From contig WJYM01000009.1 of the NCBI GenBank assembly GCA_009668205.1, forward strand, positions 1 to 64,000: a stretch of DNA of 64,000 nt, given 5' to 3'. Position 1 is the first letter of the stretch. Each line of letters opens with the position of its first letter. The stretch comes from Enterobacteriaceae bacterium RIT691 (GTDB lineage Bacteria; Pseudomonadota; Gammaproteobacteria; Enterobacterales; Enterobacteriaceae). The translations under genes were made by a program, and so were the position numbers. This document shows positions 10,801-21,458 of the stretch, one piece after another. The notes beneath the pieces were generated by a model. That model made no database searches and was not told where the DNA came from. It worked only from the letters and a program-made list of their open reading frames with translations.

Positions 10801-11493
10801 GTTGTGGGTCTGTTCCCGGCGAACCGCGTTGGCGACGACATCGAAGTGTATCGTGATGAAACCCGTACCCACGTTCAGGCCGTCAGCCGCCATTTGCGTC
10901 AGCAGACCGAGAAAGTGGGCTTTGCGAATTACTGTCTGTCGGATTTCGTCGCACCGAAAATTTCCGGTAAAGCGGACTACCTCGGCGCGTTTGCGGTAAC
11001 CGGTGGCCTGGAAGAGGATGCGCTGGCAGAAGCCTTTGACGCGAAGCACGATGACTATAACAAGATCATGATCAAAGCGATTGCTGACCGCCTGGCGGAA
11101 GCCTTTGCCGAGTATCTGCATGAGCGCGTGCGTAAGGTTTACTGGGGCTATGCGGCTAATGAAAATCTGAGCAACGACGAGCTGATCCGCGAAAACTACC
11201 AGGGCATTCGCCCGGCACCGGGCTATCCGGCCTGTCCGGAACACACGGAAAAAGCCACCATCTGGCAGCTGCTGGATGTGGAAACGCATACAGGGATGAA
11301 GCTCACTGAGTCTTACGCCATGTGGCCTGGCGCATCGGTATCCGGCTGGTACTTCAGCCATCCGGACAGCAAATACTACGCCGTGGCGCAGATCCAGCGT
11401 GACCAGGTCGAGGATTACGCCTTCCGTAAAGGGATGAGCGTGGCTGAAGCCGAACGCTGGCTGGCGCCGAATCTGGGCTACGACGCTGATTAA
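7810..11493 (+). CDS. metH: Cobalamin-dependent methionine synthase
   Basis: Transfers the methyl group of 5-methyltetrahydrofolate through cobalamin to homocysteine. I start at the GTG at 7810, five bases after GGGAG, giving 1227 residues, identical in length to E. coli MetH. An upstream ATG at 7783 lacks a ribosome site. Domains in order: homocysteine-binding barrel with zinc cysteines in GLNCALGP and VGGCCGTT; folate-binding barrel beginning [11 protein letters not shown]; cobalamin cap and Rossmann domain with the lower axial histidine in GDVHDIGKN; and the reactivation domain with [22 protein letters not shown] for S-adenosylmethionine. It is divergent from iclR. In E. coli MetR activates it; I did not find a convincing MetR site. 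Confidence 0.98.
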   Translation: MSTIVKQLQQQLKDRILVLDGGMGTMIQSYRLNEEDYRGERFAQWSCDLKGNNDLLVLTQPDIIAAIHNAYFEAGADIVETNTFNSTTIAMADYEMESLSAEINFAAAKLARACADEWTAKTPGKPRYVAGVLGPTNRTASISPDVNDPAYRNVTFDQLVAAYRESTKALVEGGSDLILIETVFDTLNAKAAIYAVKEELEALGVDLPIMISGTITDASGRTLSGQTTEAFYNSLRHADALSFGLNCALGPDELRQYVQELSRIADCYVTAHPNAGLPNAFGEYDLDADTMALQIREWAEAGFLNIVGGCCGTTPEHIAAMSRAVAGLAPRKLPEIPVACRLAGLEPLNIGDDSLFVNVGERTNVTGSAKFKRLIKEEKYAEALDVARQQVESGAQIIDINMDEGMLDAEAAMVRFLNLIAGEPDIARVPIMIDSSKWDVIEKGLKCIQGKGIVNSISMKEGVEAFVHHAKKVRRYGAAVVVMAFDEVGQADTRERKIEICRRAYNILTKEVGFPPEDIIFDPNIFAVATGIEEHNNYAQDFIGACEDIKRELPHALISGGVSNVSFSFRGNDPVREAIHAVFLYYAIRNGMDMGIVNAGQLAIYDDLPAELRDAVEDVILNRRDDSTERLLDLAEKYRGSKTDEAANPQLAEWRGWEVKKRLEYSLVKGITEFIEQDTEEARQQASRPIEVIEGPLMDGMNVVGDLFGEGKMFLPQVVKSARVMKQAVAYLEPYIEASKEKGQTNGKMVIATVKGDVHDIGKNIVGVVLQCNNYEIIDLGVMVPTEKILKTAREVNADLIGLSGLITPSLDEMVNVAKEMERQGFTIPLLIGGATTSKAHTAVKIEQNYSGPTVYVQNASRTVGVVSALLSATQRDDFVARTRQEYETVRIQHARKKPRTPPVSLQAARDNDLAFDWANYTPPVAHRLGVQAVSANIETLRNYIDWTPFFMTWSLAGKYPRILEDDVVGEEAQRLFKDANDMLDQLSADKTLNPRGVVGLFPANRVGDDIEVYRDETRTHVQAVSRHLRQQTEKVGFANYCLSDFVAPKISGKADYLGAFAVTGGLEEDALAEAFDAKHDDYNKIMIKAIADRLAEAFAEYLHERVRKVYWGYAANENLSNDELIRENYQGIRPAPGYPACPEHTEKATIWQLLDVETHTGMKLTESYAMWPGASVSGWYFSHPDSKYYAVAQIQRDQVEDYAFRKGMSVAEAERWLAPNLGYDAD

Positions 11494-11514
11494 TTCATCT
11501 TTTCTTACAACAAA

Positions 11515-11540
11515 CAGGGCACCGTCACGGTGCTCTGTCT
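11515..11540 (+). terminator. Probable terminator of metH
   Basis: CAGGGCACCG and CGGTGCTCTG form a ten-base-pair stem with one G-U pair and a three-base loop, followed by the pyrimidine-rich TCTCTTTCT. Confidence 0.65.
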
Positions 11541-11588
11541 CTTTCTACTGCAATAACTCATATACTTAAGCTATTGGCATCCTGTCCT

Positions 11589-11670
11589 GCCCGGTGGCGC
11601 TGACGCTTACCGGGCCTACAAACCGACCTAAAACTTATTGTAGGCCGGGCAAACGCAGTGCCGCCCGGCA
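11589..11670. repeat. REP pair (BIME) between metH and yjbB
   Basis: Inverted REP units GCCCGGTGGCGC...TTACCGGGCCTACAA at 11589-11621 and TGTAGGCCGGGCAAACG...GCCGCCCGGCA at 11639-11670, separated by 17 bases. It has the same architecture as the aceA-aceK BIME. Confidence 0.88.
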
Positions 11671-11715
11671 GAGGCTCCAAAGGAAAACCTATAACGATAA
11701 GGAGAACAAAAATCC

Positions 11716-13347
11716 GTGCTGATACTGTTACACCTGCTTTCTGCCATCGCCCTGCTGGTGTGGGGGACCCACATTGTACGCACTGGCGTAATGCGCGTGT
11801 TTGGCGCTCGCCTGCGTACTGTCCTTAGCCGTAGCGTCGAGAAAAAACCGCTCGCCTTCTGTGCGGGCATCGGCGTTACCGCGCTGGTGCAAAGCAGCAA
11901 TGCCACCACCATGCTGGTGACGTCGTTCGTTGCCCAGGATTTGGTGGCGTTAACGCCCGCGCTGGTTATCGTACTGGGCGCAGACGTGGGTACCGCACTG
12001 ATGGCGCGCGTGCTGACGTTCGATCTCTCGTGGCTCTCACCGCTGCTGATTTTCATCGGCGTGATTTTCTTCCTCGGGCGAAAGCAAACCCGTGCCGGAC
12101 AACTGGGACGCGTGGGGATTGGCCTTGGCCTGATCCTGCTGGCGCTTGAGCTGATCGTGCAGGCGGTGCATCCGATAACCCAGGCCGATGGCGTACAGGT
12201 CATTTTCGCCTCGCTGACGGGCGACGTCATGCTGGATGCATTGATTGGCGCACTGTTCGCGGTGATCACCTACTCGAGTCTTGCCGCCGTGCTGCTGACT
12301 GCAACATTAACGGCCACGGGCGTGATTTCCTTCCCCGTTGCGCTGTGTCTGGTGATTGGTGCCAACCTCGGGTCCGGCCTGCTGGCGATGCTCAACAACA
12401 GCGCCGCCAACGCTGCTGCCCGCCGCGTGGCGCTCGGCAGTTTGCTGTTCAAGCTGGTGGGCAGCCTGATTGTGCTGCCGTTCGTCCATCTGCTGGCCGA
12501 TCAGATGGCAAAGCTACCGGTGGCCAAATCCGAACTGGTTATCTACTTCCACGTGTTCTACAACCTGATTCGCTGTCTGGCGATGGTGCCGTTTGTCGAC
12601 CCGATGGCCCGTTTCTGTAAGCGTATTATCCAGGAAACCCCCGAGCTGGATGCACGTCTGAAGCCGAAGCATCTTGACGTCACCGCGCTCGATACGCCGA
12701 CGCTGGCACTCGCCAATGCCGCACGTGAGACGCTGCGCATCGGTGATGCGATGGAAAACATGATGGATGGCCTGCGTAAGGTCATGCACGGCGAACCGCG
12801 GGAAGAGAAAGAGCTGCGCAAAATCGCTGACGATATCAACGTGCTCTACACCGCCATCAAGCTCTATCTGGCAAGGATGCCGAAGGATGAACTGGCGGAA
12901 GAAGAGTCGCGCCGCTGGGCAGAGATCATCGAAACCGCGCTCAACCTTGAACAGGCTTCCGATATTGTGGAGCGCATGGGCAGTGAAATCGCCGATAAAT
13001 CCCTCGCGGCGCGGCGTGCGTTTTCCGTTGAGGGACTGAAAGAGCTGGATGCGTTGTTTGATCAGCTGGTCAGCAACCTGCAGCTGGCGATGTCGGTGTT
13101 TTTCTCCGGCGATTTCGACAGCGCCCGCCGCCTGCGTCGTAACAAGCACCGTTTCCGCATCATGAACCGCCGCTACTCCCATGCGCACGTGGAAAGACTT
13201 CATCAGCAAAACGTGCAGAGTATTGAAACCAGTTCGCTGCACTTGGGATTGCTTGGCGACATGAAGCGTCTGAACTCGCTGTTCTGCGCCGTAGCCTACA
13301 GCGTAATGGAACAGCCGGACGAAGATGACGAGCGCGACGATTATTAA
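11716..13347 (+). CDS. yjbB: Na+/phosphate symporter family protein YjbB
   Basis: Inner-membrane protein of the Na/Pi-cotransporter family. In E. coli its overproduction exports phosphate. The N-terminal 300 residues hold two inverted PNaS repeats with the signature glutamine-serine motifs (ALVQSSNATTMLVTSF and ITYSSLAAVLLTATL) among hydrophobic helices. The C-terminal ~220 residues form a PhoU-like helical domain rich in charged residues. The 543 residues equal the E. coli length. Start is the GTG at 11716 with AAGGAG eleven bases before it. It stands alone between metH and rluF. Confidence 0.94.
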   Translation: MLILLHLLSAIALLVWGTHIVRTGVMRVFGARLRTVLSRSVEKKPLAFCAGIGVTALVQSSNATTMLVTSFVAQDLVALTPALVIVLGADVGTALMARVLTFDLSWLSPLLIFIGVIFFLGRKQTRAGQLGRVGIGLGLILLALELIVQAVHPITQADGVQVIFASLTGDVMLDALIGALFAVITYSSLAAVLLTATLTATGVISFPVALCLVIGANLGSGLLAMLNNSAANAAARRVALGSLLFKLVGSLIVLPFVHLLADQMAKLPVAKSELVIYFHVFYNLIRCLAMVPFVDPMARFCKRIIQETPELDARLKPKHLDVTALDTPTLALANAARETLRIGDAMENMMDGLRKVMHGEPREEKELRKIADDINVLYTAIKLYLARMPKDELAEEESRRWAEIIETALNLEQASDIVERMGSEIADKSLAARRAFSVEGLKELDALFDQLVSNLQLAMSVFFSGDFDSARRLRRNKHRFRIMNRRYSHAHVERLHQQNVQSIETSSLHLGLLGDMKRLNSLFCAVAYSVMEQPDEDDERDDY

Positions 13348-13431
13348 ACGCTGACCCGCCTCAACATCAGGTCGATGGCTGTTTTCTAAGGCTATCGGCC
13401 TGATGTATAGTTCGCTCTTACAGGAGAAACT

Positions 13432-14319
13432 ATGCTGCCGACTCAATCCATCCGATTAAATAAATACATTAGCGAAAGCGGGATCTGCTCACGCCGTGAA
13501 GCTGACCGCTACGTTGAACAAGGGAACGTGTTTATCAACGGTAAACGCGCCGCCGTTGGCGATCAGGTGTCCGTGGGCGACGTCGTCAAAGTTAACGGCC
13601 AACTGATTGAGCCACGTCAGGAAGACGATCTGGTATTAATCGCGTTGAATAAGCCAGTCGGCATCGTCAGCACTACCGAGAACGGTGAAAAGGACAACAT
13701 CGTCGATTACGTCAACCACAGCAGCCGCGTATTTCCGATTGGCCGCCTCGACAAAGATTCACAGGGCCTGATTTTCCTCACCAATCATGGCGACCTGGTG
13801 AATAAAATCCTGCGTGCCGGTAACGACCATGAAAAAGAATATCTGGTGACGGTGGATAAACCCGTGACCGATGAATTCATCGTGGGAATGGGCAAAGGGG
13901 TGCCGATCCTCGGAACGGTGACCAAGAAATGTAAGGTGAAGAAGGAAGCCGCTTGCACCTTCCGTATCACCCTGGTGCAGGGCTTGAACCGTCAGATTCG
14001 CCGTATGTGCAAACATTTCGGTTTTGAGGTTACCAAGCTGGAACGTGTCCGTATCATGAACGTCAGCCTGAAAGGATTGCCGTTGGGTGAATGGCGCGAA
14101 CTGACGGACGACGAGCTGATCGAGCTGTTTAAGCTGATTGAGCATTCGTCTTCACAAGCTGAGCACGAGAAAGCGAAGCCTAAGGCAAAACCGAAAGCGG
14201 CTGCCACACCGGCGAAAAAGCCTGCCAGCAGCGGCGGCAAAAACATGGCGAAAACGCCTGCCGAATTGGCGAAAAGTAAGCGATTTTCCGGCCCTGGACG
14301 TAAGAAGAAAGGGCGGTAG
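13432..14319 (+). CDS. rluF: 23S rRNA pseudouridine(2604) synthase RluF
   Basis: Converts U2604 (and to a lesser degree U2605) of 23S rRNA to pseudouridine. An S4 RNA-binding domain covers about residues 8-55 ([20 protein letters not shown]). The catalytic RsuA/RluB-type domain follows, with Asp107 in the [10 protein letters not shown] motif and the [13 protein letters not shown] block. The C-terminal ~50 residues are a Lys/Ala/Pro-rich basic tail of low complexity. It is 295 residues long (E. coli 290), the difference lying in that tail. AGGAGAAACT precedes the ATG, and a strong terminator follows. Confidence 0.95.
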   Translation: MLPTQSIRLNKYISESGICSRREADRYVEQGNVFINGKRAAVGDQVSVGDVVKVNGQLIEPRQEDDLVLIALNKPVGIVSTTENGEKDNIVDYVNHSSRVFPIGRLDKDSQGLIFLTNHGDLVNKILRAGNDHEKEYLVTVDKPVTDEFIVGMGKGVPILGTVTKKCKVKKEAACTFRITLVQGLNRQIRRMCKHFGFEVTKLERVRIMNVSLKGLPLGEWRELTDDELIELFKLIEHSSSQAEHEKAKPKAKPKAAATPAKKPASSGGKNMAKTPAELAKSKRFSGPGRKKKGR

Positions 14320-14340
14320 TGGATCCTTACACCAAAAACG

Positions 14341-14370
14341 AAAATGCCGGGAAATCCCCGGCATTTTTTA
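14341..14370 (+). terminator. Bidirectional terminator between rluF and yjbD
   Basis: AAAATGCCGGG and CCCGGCATTTT form an eleven-base-pair stem with a T-run on the plus strand and an A-run on the other side, serving the convergent genes rluF and yjbD. Confidence 0.92.
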
Positions 14371-14384
14371 TTGTTTTACGCTGC

Positions 14385-14657
14385 TTAACGCCTGCCGCGC
14401 GGCCCGGTGCTGGCAGTCCAGGTAAACGTCGCTTCTTTATCAACTTTATAGGCCTGATTTTTTTTCAACTGGCGCGCTTTCTTTGCCAGTGCTTCTCGCT
14501 CGGCCATAAGTTTGTCGATGTACTCTTTTTTGACGCTGTTCGTTTCTGCATTGGTCAGCAGGCGGCCGTGGGCGATACGGGCGCGATCGAGGAGGGTTTT
14601 CAGCTCGCGTTGTTCTTTCTCGGTCATATCCTGCTGGGTCAGACGTGCTGTTGCCAT
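14385..14657 (-). CDS. yjbD: Conserved DUF3811 protein YjbD
   Basis: Ninety-residue cytoplasmic protein of unknown function, colinear with E. coli YjbD (same length). It is highly charged and probably helical. The core TEKEQRELKTLLDRARIAHGRLLTNAETNSVKKEYIDKLMAEREALAKKARQ region (split: residues 12-60) looks able to form a coiled coil, and the C-terminus ends TSTGPRGRR-like. GGAGG lies seven bases before the ATG. No catalytic motif is visible. Confidence 0.9.
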   Translation of the reverse strand: MATARLTQQDMTEKEQRELKTLLDRARIAHGRLLTNAETNSVKKEYIDKLMAEREALAKKARQLKKNQAYKVDKEATFTWTASTGPRGRR

Positions 14658-14723
14658 GGTGAAACCTCCAAAGAATTATGGCCTGAGTGTACCGCACAAC
14701 CGATCAATGCGCCTTCGACTTCT

Positions 14724-14755
14724 GCATGCATGATGAGATGAATCATCATGCATGC
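14724..14755. repeat. Perfect 13-bp inverted repeat downstream of panS
   Basis: GCATGCATGATGA and TCATCATGCATGC are exact reverse complements around a six-base loop GATGAA. It starts six bases beyond the stop of the transporter gene on the minus strand and lacks a T-run. It could stabilise the mRNA or act as a weak terminator or protein site. Confidence 0.85.
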
Positions 14756-14760
14756 CCTTC

Positions 14761-15702
14761 CTAACTCTCTTTTGCCACCGCAATCTTCTCTTTTTCGACA
14801 GGCTTACCGGACCAGTAGCCCGCCAGCAGCGAGCCGGACAGGTTGTGCCATACCGAGAACAGCGCACCCGGCAGCGCGGCGAGCGGGCCGAAGTAAATTT
14901 TACCCAGTGCCGCCGCCAGGCCGGAGTTCTGCATACCCACTTCAATCGCCAGCGTGCGGCAGGTGGATTCGTCGAAACCGAACAGGCGTCCGCCCCAGTA
15001 GCCGCCGAGCAGGCCAATCGTGTTATGCAGGATAACCGCGATAATCACCACGAAGCCCACGGAAGCGATATGCGAAGCGGAACCGGCCACAACGGCGCTG
15101 ATGATCGCCAGAATGCAAAGCATTGAGAACGCGGGCAGATAGGGCTCAACCGTTTTAACTACGCGTGGCAGCAGATGATGCACCACCAGGCCCAGCGCAA
15201 TCGGGATCACCACAATTTGCAGAATGCTCAGCAGCATGCCCATCACATCCACCTGAATATGGGTATCGACATACAGACGCGTCAGCAGCGGGGTGGCGAT
15301 CACGCCAACTAACGTGGAGACCGAAGAGATGGTGACGGACAGCGCCACATCCCCCTTCGCTAAAAAGATCATCACGTTAGAAGCGGTCCCGCTGGCAACG
15401 CTGCCCACCAACACCATTCCTGCAGACAGCTCTGGCGGCATGTGGAACAGCAGCGCCAGCAGCCACGCCGCAAGCGGCATCACCAGGTAGTGCAGAAAAA
15501 TGCCTGCTGCCACCGGCGCCGGGCGTGACAGGACACGTTTAAAATCGTCCAGCTTCAGATGAACACCCATGCCGAACATGATCAGCATCAGCAGCGTGGT
15601 GACCCAGGGGCCAATCGGCGTAAAGGTCGTCGGGGATTTATAGGCGAGAACAGAGAGCAGCACGGCCCAGAGCGGGAACAGCCGCGTGAGTTTGGCAAGC
15701 AT
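14761..15702 (-). CDS. panS: BASS-family transporter, probable pantoate/pantothenate-type transporter PanS
   Basis: Inner-membrane transporter of the bile-acid:sodium symporter family with about ten hydrophobic segments over 313 residues. Conserved features include the N-terminal [12 protein letters not shown] and [19 protein letters not shown] helices, the [30 protein letters not shown] unpaired-helix region, and [14 protein letters not shown] near the C-terminus. The start is set at the ATG at 15702, with AAGGAAAT upstream; a longer frame from 15741 has no ribosome site and runs into an ERIC element. Salmonella PanS is of this family, but the substrate here is inferred only. K-12 lacks it at this junction. 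Confidence 0.72.
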   Translation of the reverse strand: MLAKLTRLFPLWAVLLSVLAYKSPTTFTPIGPWVTTLLMLIMFGMGVHLKLDDFKRVLSRPAPVAAGIFLHYLVMPLAAWLLALLFHMPPELSAGMVLVGSVASGTASNVMIFLAKGDVALSVTISSVSTLVGVIATPLLTRLYVDTHIQVDVMGMLLSILQIVVIPIALGLVVHHLLPRVVKTVEPYLPAFSMLCILAIISAVVAGSASHIASVGFVVIIAVILHNTIGLLGGYWGGRLFGFDESTCRTLAIEVGMQNSGLAAALGKIYFGPLAALPGALFSVWHNLSGSLLAGYWSGKPVEKEKIAVAKES

Positions 15703-15739
15703 AGCGATTTCCTTGAAAGCGTGTTGTGTTTTCCCCGTC

Positions 15740-15850
15740 ATACTTCGAGCTGCAGGCGCGTTGACTGCTGTCCCTCACCCCAGTCACTTACTAAAGTAAG
15801 CTCCTGGGGATGAGCTCCCTTGTCGCCTTCCTGCAACTCGAATTATTTAG
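15740..15850. repeat. ERIC element (IRU)
   Basis: Contains the ERIC core CACCCCAGTCACTTACT...AGTAAGCTCCTGGGG within a larger imperfect palindrome bounded by TACTTCGAGCTGCAG and CTGCAACTCGAATTATT. It lies between the panS start and the lysC terminator. A second copy is at 62757-62862. Confidence 0.92.
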
Positions 15851-15865
15851 GGGATTTATAGGTAT

Positions 15866-15891
15866 AAAAAAGCCGGGTTCGAGCCCGGCTT
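15866..15891 (-). terminator. Intrinsic terminator of lysC
   Basis: On the minus strand AAGCCGGG and CCCGGCTT flank a CTCGAA-type loop and are followed by six T. It lies 28 bases after the lysC stop. Confidence 0.92.
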
Positions 15892-15919
15892 GAGATAATG
15901 TTTATCCTGCTAAGGATTT

Positions 15920-17281
15920 TTATTCAAACAAATTGTGATGAAGTTTTTGCACGACTTCTTCTGCTTCGGCACCAGGGACCAGGAAGCAGAGGTTGTGGCT
16001 GGAGGCACCGTAGCAAATCATGCGAATGTTGAACGGTTCGAGCACGCCAAACACTTCTTTGCCCACGCCGCAGGCTTTCGACAGGTTGTTGCCAATCAGG
16101 GCAACCAGCGCCAGATTCTCTTCCACTTCTACGCGGCACAGCGCGGACAGCTCAATCAGCAGCGATTGGGTCAGCAGCGTGTCGCTGGTGGCGGTGGAGC
16201 CGGTGGTATCCAGCGTCAGTGCGATGCTCACTTCGGAGGTGGTTATCAGGTCGACGGAGATATTATGGCGCGCCAGGATACCGAACACTTCCGCCAGGAA
16301 ACCGCGGGAGTGCAGCATGTTCAGGCTGTGCAGGGTCAGCAGCGTTTGCTTGCGACGCAGAGCCAGCGCACGGAACAGCGGTGGATTTTCGGTTTTATTA
16401 CACACCAGCGTGCCGCCCGCTTTCGGATCTTTGCTGGAGCCAACAAACACGGGAATATCGCTGCGCACCGCCGGCAGCAGCGTGGCCGGGTGCAGCACTT
16501 TCGCGCCAAAGGTGGCCATTTCAGCGGCCTCTTCAAACGCGATTTCATCAATACGCTGTGCCGCAGGGACGACGCGTGGATCGGTGGTGTAAATACCCGG
16601 CACATCGGTCCAGATATCCACACGGGTGGCGTGCAGCGCTTCGCCAAGCAACGCCGCCGTATAATCACTGCCGCCACGACCCAGCGTGGTGGTGCGGCCT
16701 TTGGCTTCGCTACCGATAAAGCCCTGAGTGATCACCAGCCCTTCTTCCAGGCGCGGTTCCAGCTGCTGCGAGGAGAGTTCTGCCAGCGCGGCGACATCAG
16801 GTTCAGCACGACCAAACCGGTCGCTTGTGCGCATCACTTTACGGACATCGAACCACTGCGCCTGGACATCGCGTTCCCGCAGGATTTCAACAAACAGCAG
16901 GGTGGACATCAGCTCGCCATGGCTGACTAATTCATCGGTCAGCGCAGCGGAGGTGGCCAGAGAAGCGGCCTCTGCCAGCGTGGTGATGTTCTCCAGCAGG
17001 CGTTCCACCTCTTCGCGAATGACATTGGGATTGCGCAGGCGATCGAGAATATCGAACTGAATTTTGCGCAGTGCATCGAGTTTCGCATAACGCTCGGTGG
17101 CTTCCTGGCCGTCAGCCAGAGCAACCAGCAAATTGGTGACGCCTGCAGAGGCGGAAAGCACAACCAGACGGACGGATGCGTCGGAAAGCACCACATCGGC
17201 GCTGCGGTTCATGGCATCGTAATCGGCGACGCTGGTACCACCAAATTTGGCTACTACTCGCGGAGAAACGGCATGTGTCAT
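15920..17281 (-). CDS. lysC: Lysine-sensitive aspartokinase III
   Basis: Phosphorylates aspartate, the entry to lysine, threonine and methionine synthesis, under lysine feedback. The amino-acid kinase domain (about 1-290) begins VVAKFGGTSVADYDAM and contains TTTLGRGGSDYTAALLGEAL and WTDVPGIYTTDPR. Two C-terminal ACT domains (about 310-453) include LTLHSLNMLHSRGFLAEVF and ICYGASSHNLCFLV. Length is 453 residues against 449 in E. coli. GAGG stands seven bases before the ATG, and a lysine riboswitch occupies the leader, so control is both at enzyme level and in the mRNA. Confidence 0.98.
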   Translation of the reverse strand: MTHAVSPRVVAKFGGTSVADYDAMNRSADVVLSDASVRLVVLSASAGVTNLLVALADGQEATERYAKLDALRKIQFDILDRLRNPNVIREEVERLLENITTLAEAASLATSAALTDELVSHGELMSTLLFVEILRERDVQAQWFDVRKVMRTSDRFGRAEPDVAALAELSSQQLEPRLEEGLVITQGFIGSEAKGRTTTLGRGGSDYTAALLGEALHATRVDIWTDVPGIYTTDPRVVPAAQRIDEIAFEEAAEMATFGAKVLHPATLLPAVRSDIPVFVGSSKDPKAGGTLVCNKTENPPLFRALALRRKQTLLTLHSLNMLHSRGFLAEVFGILARHNISVDLITTSEVSIALTLDTTGSTATSDTLLTQSLLIELSALCRVEVEENLALVALIGNNLSKACGVGKEVFGVLEPFNIRMICYGASSHNLCFLVPGAEAEEVVQKLHHNLFE

Positions 17282-17364
17282 AACAACCTCGTGTCAGGGA
17301 ATTAAATTCTCAGCCTTGGCACAAGGGAAGAGCGGAAGGGCAGACGTAGAGGGCTACAGTTCAC

Positions 17365-17551
17365 CCAGAAGCGCTCCACCTTGTGAAGCGCCCGACTGGG
17401 GGTCGCTTCCGGTGACAGCCCAGAGGATTCAGCCTCTGTAGCCGATAGTGAACACTGCCAGATGCTCCGCTATCTCGGCACCGCTCCCCATCAAGTGTTG
17501 TCGTCGGACTGGCTCCTCGAACACTCCGCCTGGGCGATGCTCCTCTTCTGG
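17365..17551 (-). promoter_or_regulatory. Lysine riboswitch (L box) of lysC
   Basis: The P1 helix is closed by CCAGAAG (17551-17545) and CTTCTGG (17371-17365), exact complements. Between them are the conserved L-box blocks GAGGAGCCAGTCC, TGCCGAGATAGCGG, GCTGAATCCTCTGGG and GTCGGGCGCTTC in the order seen in the E. coli lysC leader. Upstream, CCTGCGCAC and GTGCGCAGG (17552-17572) make an additional hairpin. About 80 bases separate the aptamer from the lysC start and hold the expression platform, including TCTGCCCTTCCGCTCTTCCC. Lysine binding should lower lysC expression. Confidence 0.95.
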
Positions 17552-17608
17552 CCTGCGCACAAGGTGCGCAGGTAGGGTTTAATAAATAAAGGGATCAGGG
17601 GGGGCTTG

Positions 17609-19414
17609 TCAACGATCCGATGATGGTGATTTTTCATTTTCGGCTGCCGCCTCGATAATCGCGACGATTGTGCAGGGGAGCGGCGGGATGATTTCACGGT
17701 TCATTGGCATCAACACGCCATCTTCTTTTTGGGCAAAAAGCGGTGTGGCGCCAGGGTTGGTCTGGCAATACTCCGGCCAGCCAAAATTGTCATTCAGACG
17801 CGTCACCTTCACCACCGCGCCTTTGGCGAGCAGGCTACTTAGCCTTGCCCAGGTCATCTCGGTATCGAAAAGCTGTTCATGGCGTGACTCTTTTTCGCTA
17901 CGGCCTTTTATCGCCGGACCTGTTCTGATGGAGAAAACGCGGTTTTCGCCGACGATGTGCCGAAAATGCAGCGCAGCCAGCGCATTTTGATGTCGGTTTG
18001 GCGACAGGGCGATCACCTGACGGGTTTCACTCAGATTCAGAAAGTTTTCCGCATGCTCAGACCAGACGTTGCCATAATAGGTCGGCAATCCTTCCATCCT
18101 GGCCAGGCGGTAATATTCCCAACTGTTATCGCTGAGCTGCACCGGGATATCGAGTTTTTTCAGCGCTTTCGCCAGCGTCCGTGCAACCGTATTGGCCCCC
18201 ACAATCAGTACCCCGCGCGGTTTGTGCTGCTGCACCCCAAGCCAGCGCGCCAGCCTGCTGCTGGTCAGGCTTTGCAGCACGACGGTACCGATGATGATGG
18301 CAAACACGACGGTCACAACCTGGTCGGCTCCTTTGTAGCCATTCTTTTGCAGCGTCAGAGCAAACAGCGAACTGACGGCGGCGGCAACAATCCCGCGCGG
18401 CGCAATCCAGCACAGCATCAGCTTATCGCGCCAATGCAAACTCGAACGCCAGGTCGACGCCAGAATACAGAGCGGACGGGCCACGAACTGGACGATCAGC
18501 AGCAGAAGCAGCAGCGGCCAGCCCATTGCCCAAAGCGCCTGAATATCCAGACGCGCGGCGAGAATGATAAACAAGGCAGAAAGCAGAATGGCAGAGAGTT
18601 CCTCTTTGAACTCAACAATGTCTGTGGTTTCCAAATCCCGCATATTGGCAAGCCAGATCCCGAGCACCGTCACCGCCAGCAGCCCGGATTCATCAACCAG
18701 CGTGTTGGACAGGCCAAAGGTCAGCAAAACGATAGCCAGTACGGCAAAGTTTTGCAGATAGCGGGGGATCCAACCGCGCTTGAGGGCATTTCCTAAAAAA
18801 ATACCAAACGCAGCGCCGGTTGCCAGTCCCATCACCAGCGTTTTGGCCAGCATGATCAACAGGTGTAACCACGTTCCGGTTTGTTCCTGCAGGGTAATGA
18901 ATTCGAACACCAAAAGCGTGAAAATCGCCCCGACAGGGTCAATCACAATTCCTTCCCAGCGCAACACCTGATTGATGGCGGCATTTGGGCGAACCACGCG
19001 CATCAGCGGGGCGATGACCGTCGGCCCGGTGACCACCGTTACCGCGCCAATCAGGGCCGAAATTTGCGGTGAAAGGCCCAAAATTCCCCAGCAGGTCAGC
19101 GAGATGACGGCGAAGGTGATGAGCATCCCGATGGTGACTAAATTACGCACGACGCCACCCAGCCCGCGAATCTCATCGAAACGCAGCGTCAATGCGCCTT
19201 CAAACAGAATGATGGCCACCGCCAGTGACACCAGCGGGAACAGCAACGGGCCAAACAGCATATCGGGCTGGAGCAGATGCAACCCCGGGCCGAGCAGGAC
19301 GCCAATAAGCAGCAGCGGCAGGATGGCGGGAATGCGCAAACGCCACGCCAGCCATTGGGCCAGCAGGGAGGCAATCGCGATGATCACCAGCATGAAAGGG
19401 ACAGGCAATTCCAT
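17609..19414 (-). CDS. CPA-family cation:proton antiporter with C-terminal RCK/TrkA-N domain
   Basis: Inner-membrane monovalent cation/proton antiporter of 601 residues. Residues 1-390 hold about 12 hydrophobic helices, including PLLLIGVLLGPGLHLL, SLAVAIILFEGALTLRFDEIRGLG, the unwound-helix region GAVTVVTGPTVIAPLM and the WEGIVIDPVGAIFTLLVFEF ion-site helix with an acidic pair. A Rossmann-like RCK domain follows at about 400-500 (PRGVLIVGANTVARTLAKAL), then a soluble tail. The cation (Na+ or K+) cannot be told from sequence. AGGAAG lies upstream of the ATG, rather distant. K-12 has no gene between lysC and pgi. The end lies near the lysC riboswitch and both genes run the same way. Confidence 0.85.
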   Translation of the reverse strand: MELPVPFMLVIIAIASLLAQWLAWRLRIPAILPLLLIGVLLGPGLHLLQPDMLFGPLLFPLVSLAVAIILFEGALTLRFDEIRGLGGVVRNLVTIGMLITFAVISLTCWGILGLSPQISALIGAVTVVTGPTVIAPLMRVVRPNAAINQVLRWEGIVIDPVGAIFTLLVFEFITLQEQTGTWLHLLIMLAKTLVMGLATGAAFGIFLGNALKRGWIPRYLQNFAVLAIVLLTFGLSNTLVDESGLLAVTVLGIWLANMRDLETTDIVEFKEELSAILLSALFIILAARLDIQALWAMGWPLLLLLLIVQFVARPLCILASTWRSSLHWRDKLMLCWIAPRGIVAAAVSSLFALTLQKNGYKGADQVVTVVFAIIIGTVVLQSLTSSRLARWLGVQQHKPRGVLIVGANTVARTLAKALKKLDIPVQLSDNSWEYYRLARMEGLPTYYGNVWSEHAENFLNLSETRQVIALSPNRHQNALAALHFRHIVGENRVFSIRTGPAIKGRSEKESRHEQLFDTEMTWARLSSLLAKGAVVKVTRLNDNFGWPEYCQTNPGATPLFAQKEDGVLMPMNREIIPPLPCTIVAIIEAAAENEKSPSSDR

Positions 19415-19556
19415 TCTTTTCTTTCTTCCTCAATGGCACGTAAATCGCTCAGAACAGTGAGCAATAGCGTGTTCAGATTATAAACAACGCCAATGAAATC
19501 TGAGAATTCATCCGACACAAGAAATGCCCGGATAACATAAAATCCATCACAAATAG

Positions 19557-21260
<1,704 letters not shown>

Positions 21261-21266
21261 ACAGTA

Positions 21267-21297
21267 AAACCCTTCTCTTCGGCGAAGGGTTTTTAGT
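21267..21297 (+). terminator. Intrinsic terminator of pgi
   Basis: AAAACCCTTC and GAAGGGTTTT flank a TCTTCGGC loop, with a T-run, seven bases after the pgi stop. Confidence 0.92.
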
Positions 21298-21303
21298 GTT
21301 TGC

Positions 21304-21447
21304 ACCCTCTCCCTAAGGGAGAGGGAATCGTCATGTGCGGTGTTTTGATTTTCTCCCTCCCTGTGGGCGAGGGAACTGTCATGTGCGGTTTATGATTTTC
21401 TCCCTCTCCCTGTGGGAGAGGGTCGGGGTGAGGGCACCAGACCGCAC
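21304..21447. repeat. Three-copy array of the CCCTCTCCC palindromic repeat
   Basis: Three palindromes lie at about 21305-21325, 21353-21373 and 21401-21421, a spacing near 48 bases. Each is CCCTCTCCCTNNGGGAGAGGG or a close variant (the middle copy has lost bases of the stem). The spacers are related to each other (both contain TGTCATGTGCGG or CGTCATGTGCGG, then GATTTTCTCCCTC). The last copy carries the same TCGGGGTGAGGGCACCAGACCGCAC-type tail as the copy near iclR. Confidence 0.85.
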
Positions 21448-21458
21448 TTATCCCATCA

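Noticed and set aside
15935-16930. Long frame (331 codons) opposite lysC
   Set aside because: Full overlap with conserved lysC and a composition typical of antisense frames.
21304-21447. Possible CRISPR-like array after pgi
   Set aside because: Only three repeats, the spacers are related to each other, and the repeat is a hairpin found singly elsewhere. No cas genes are present.
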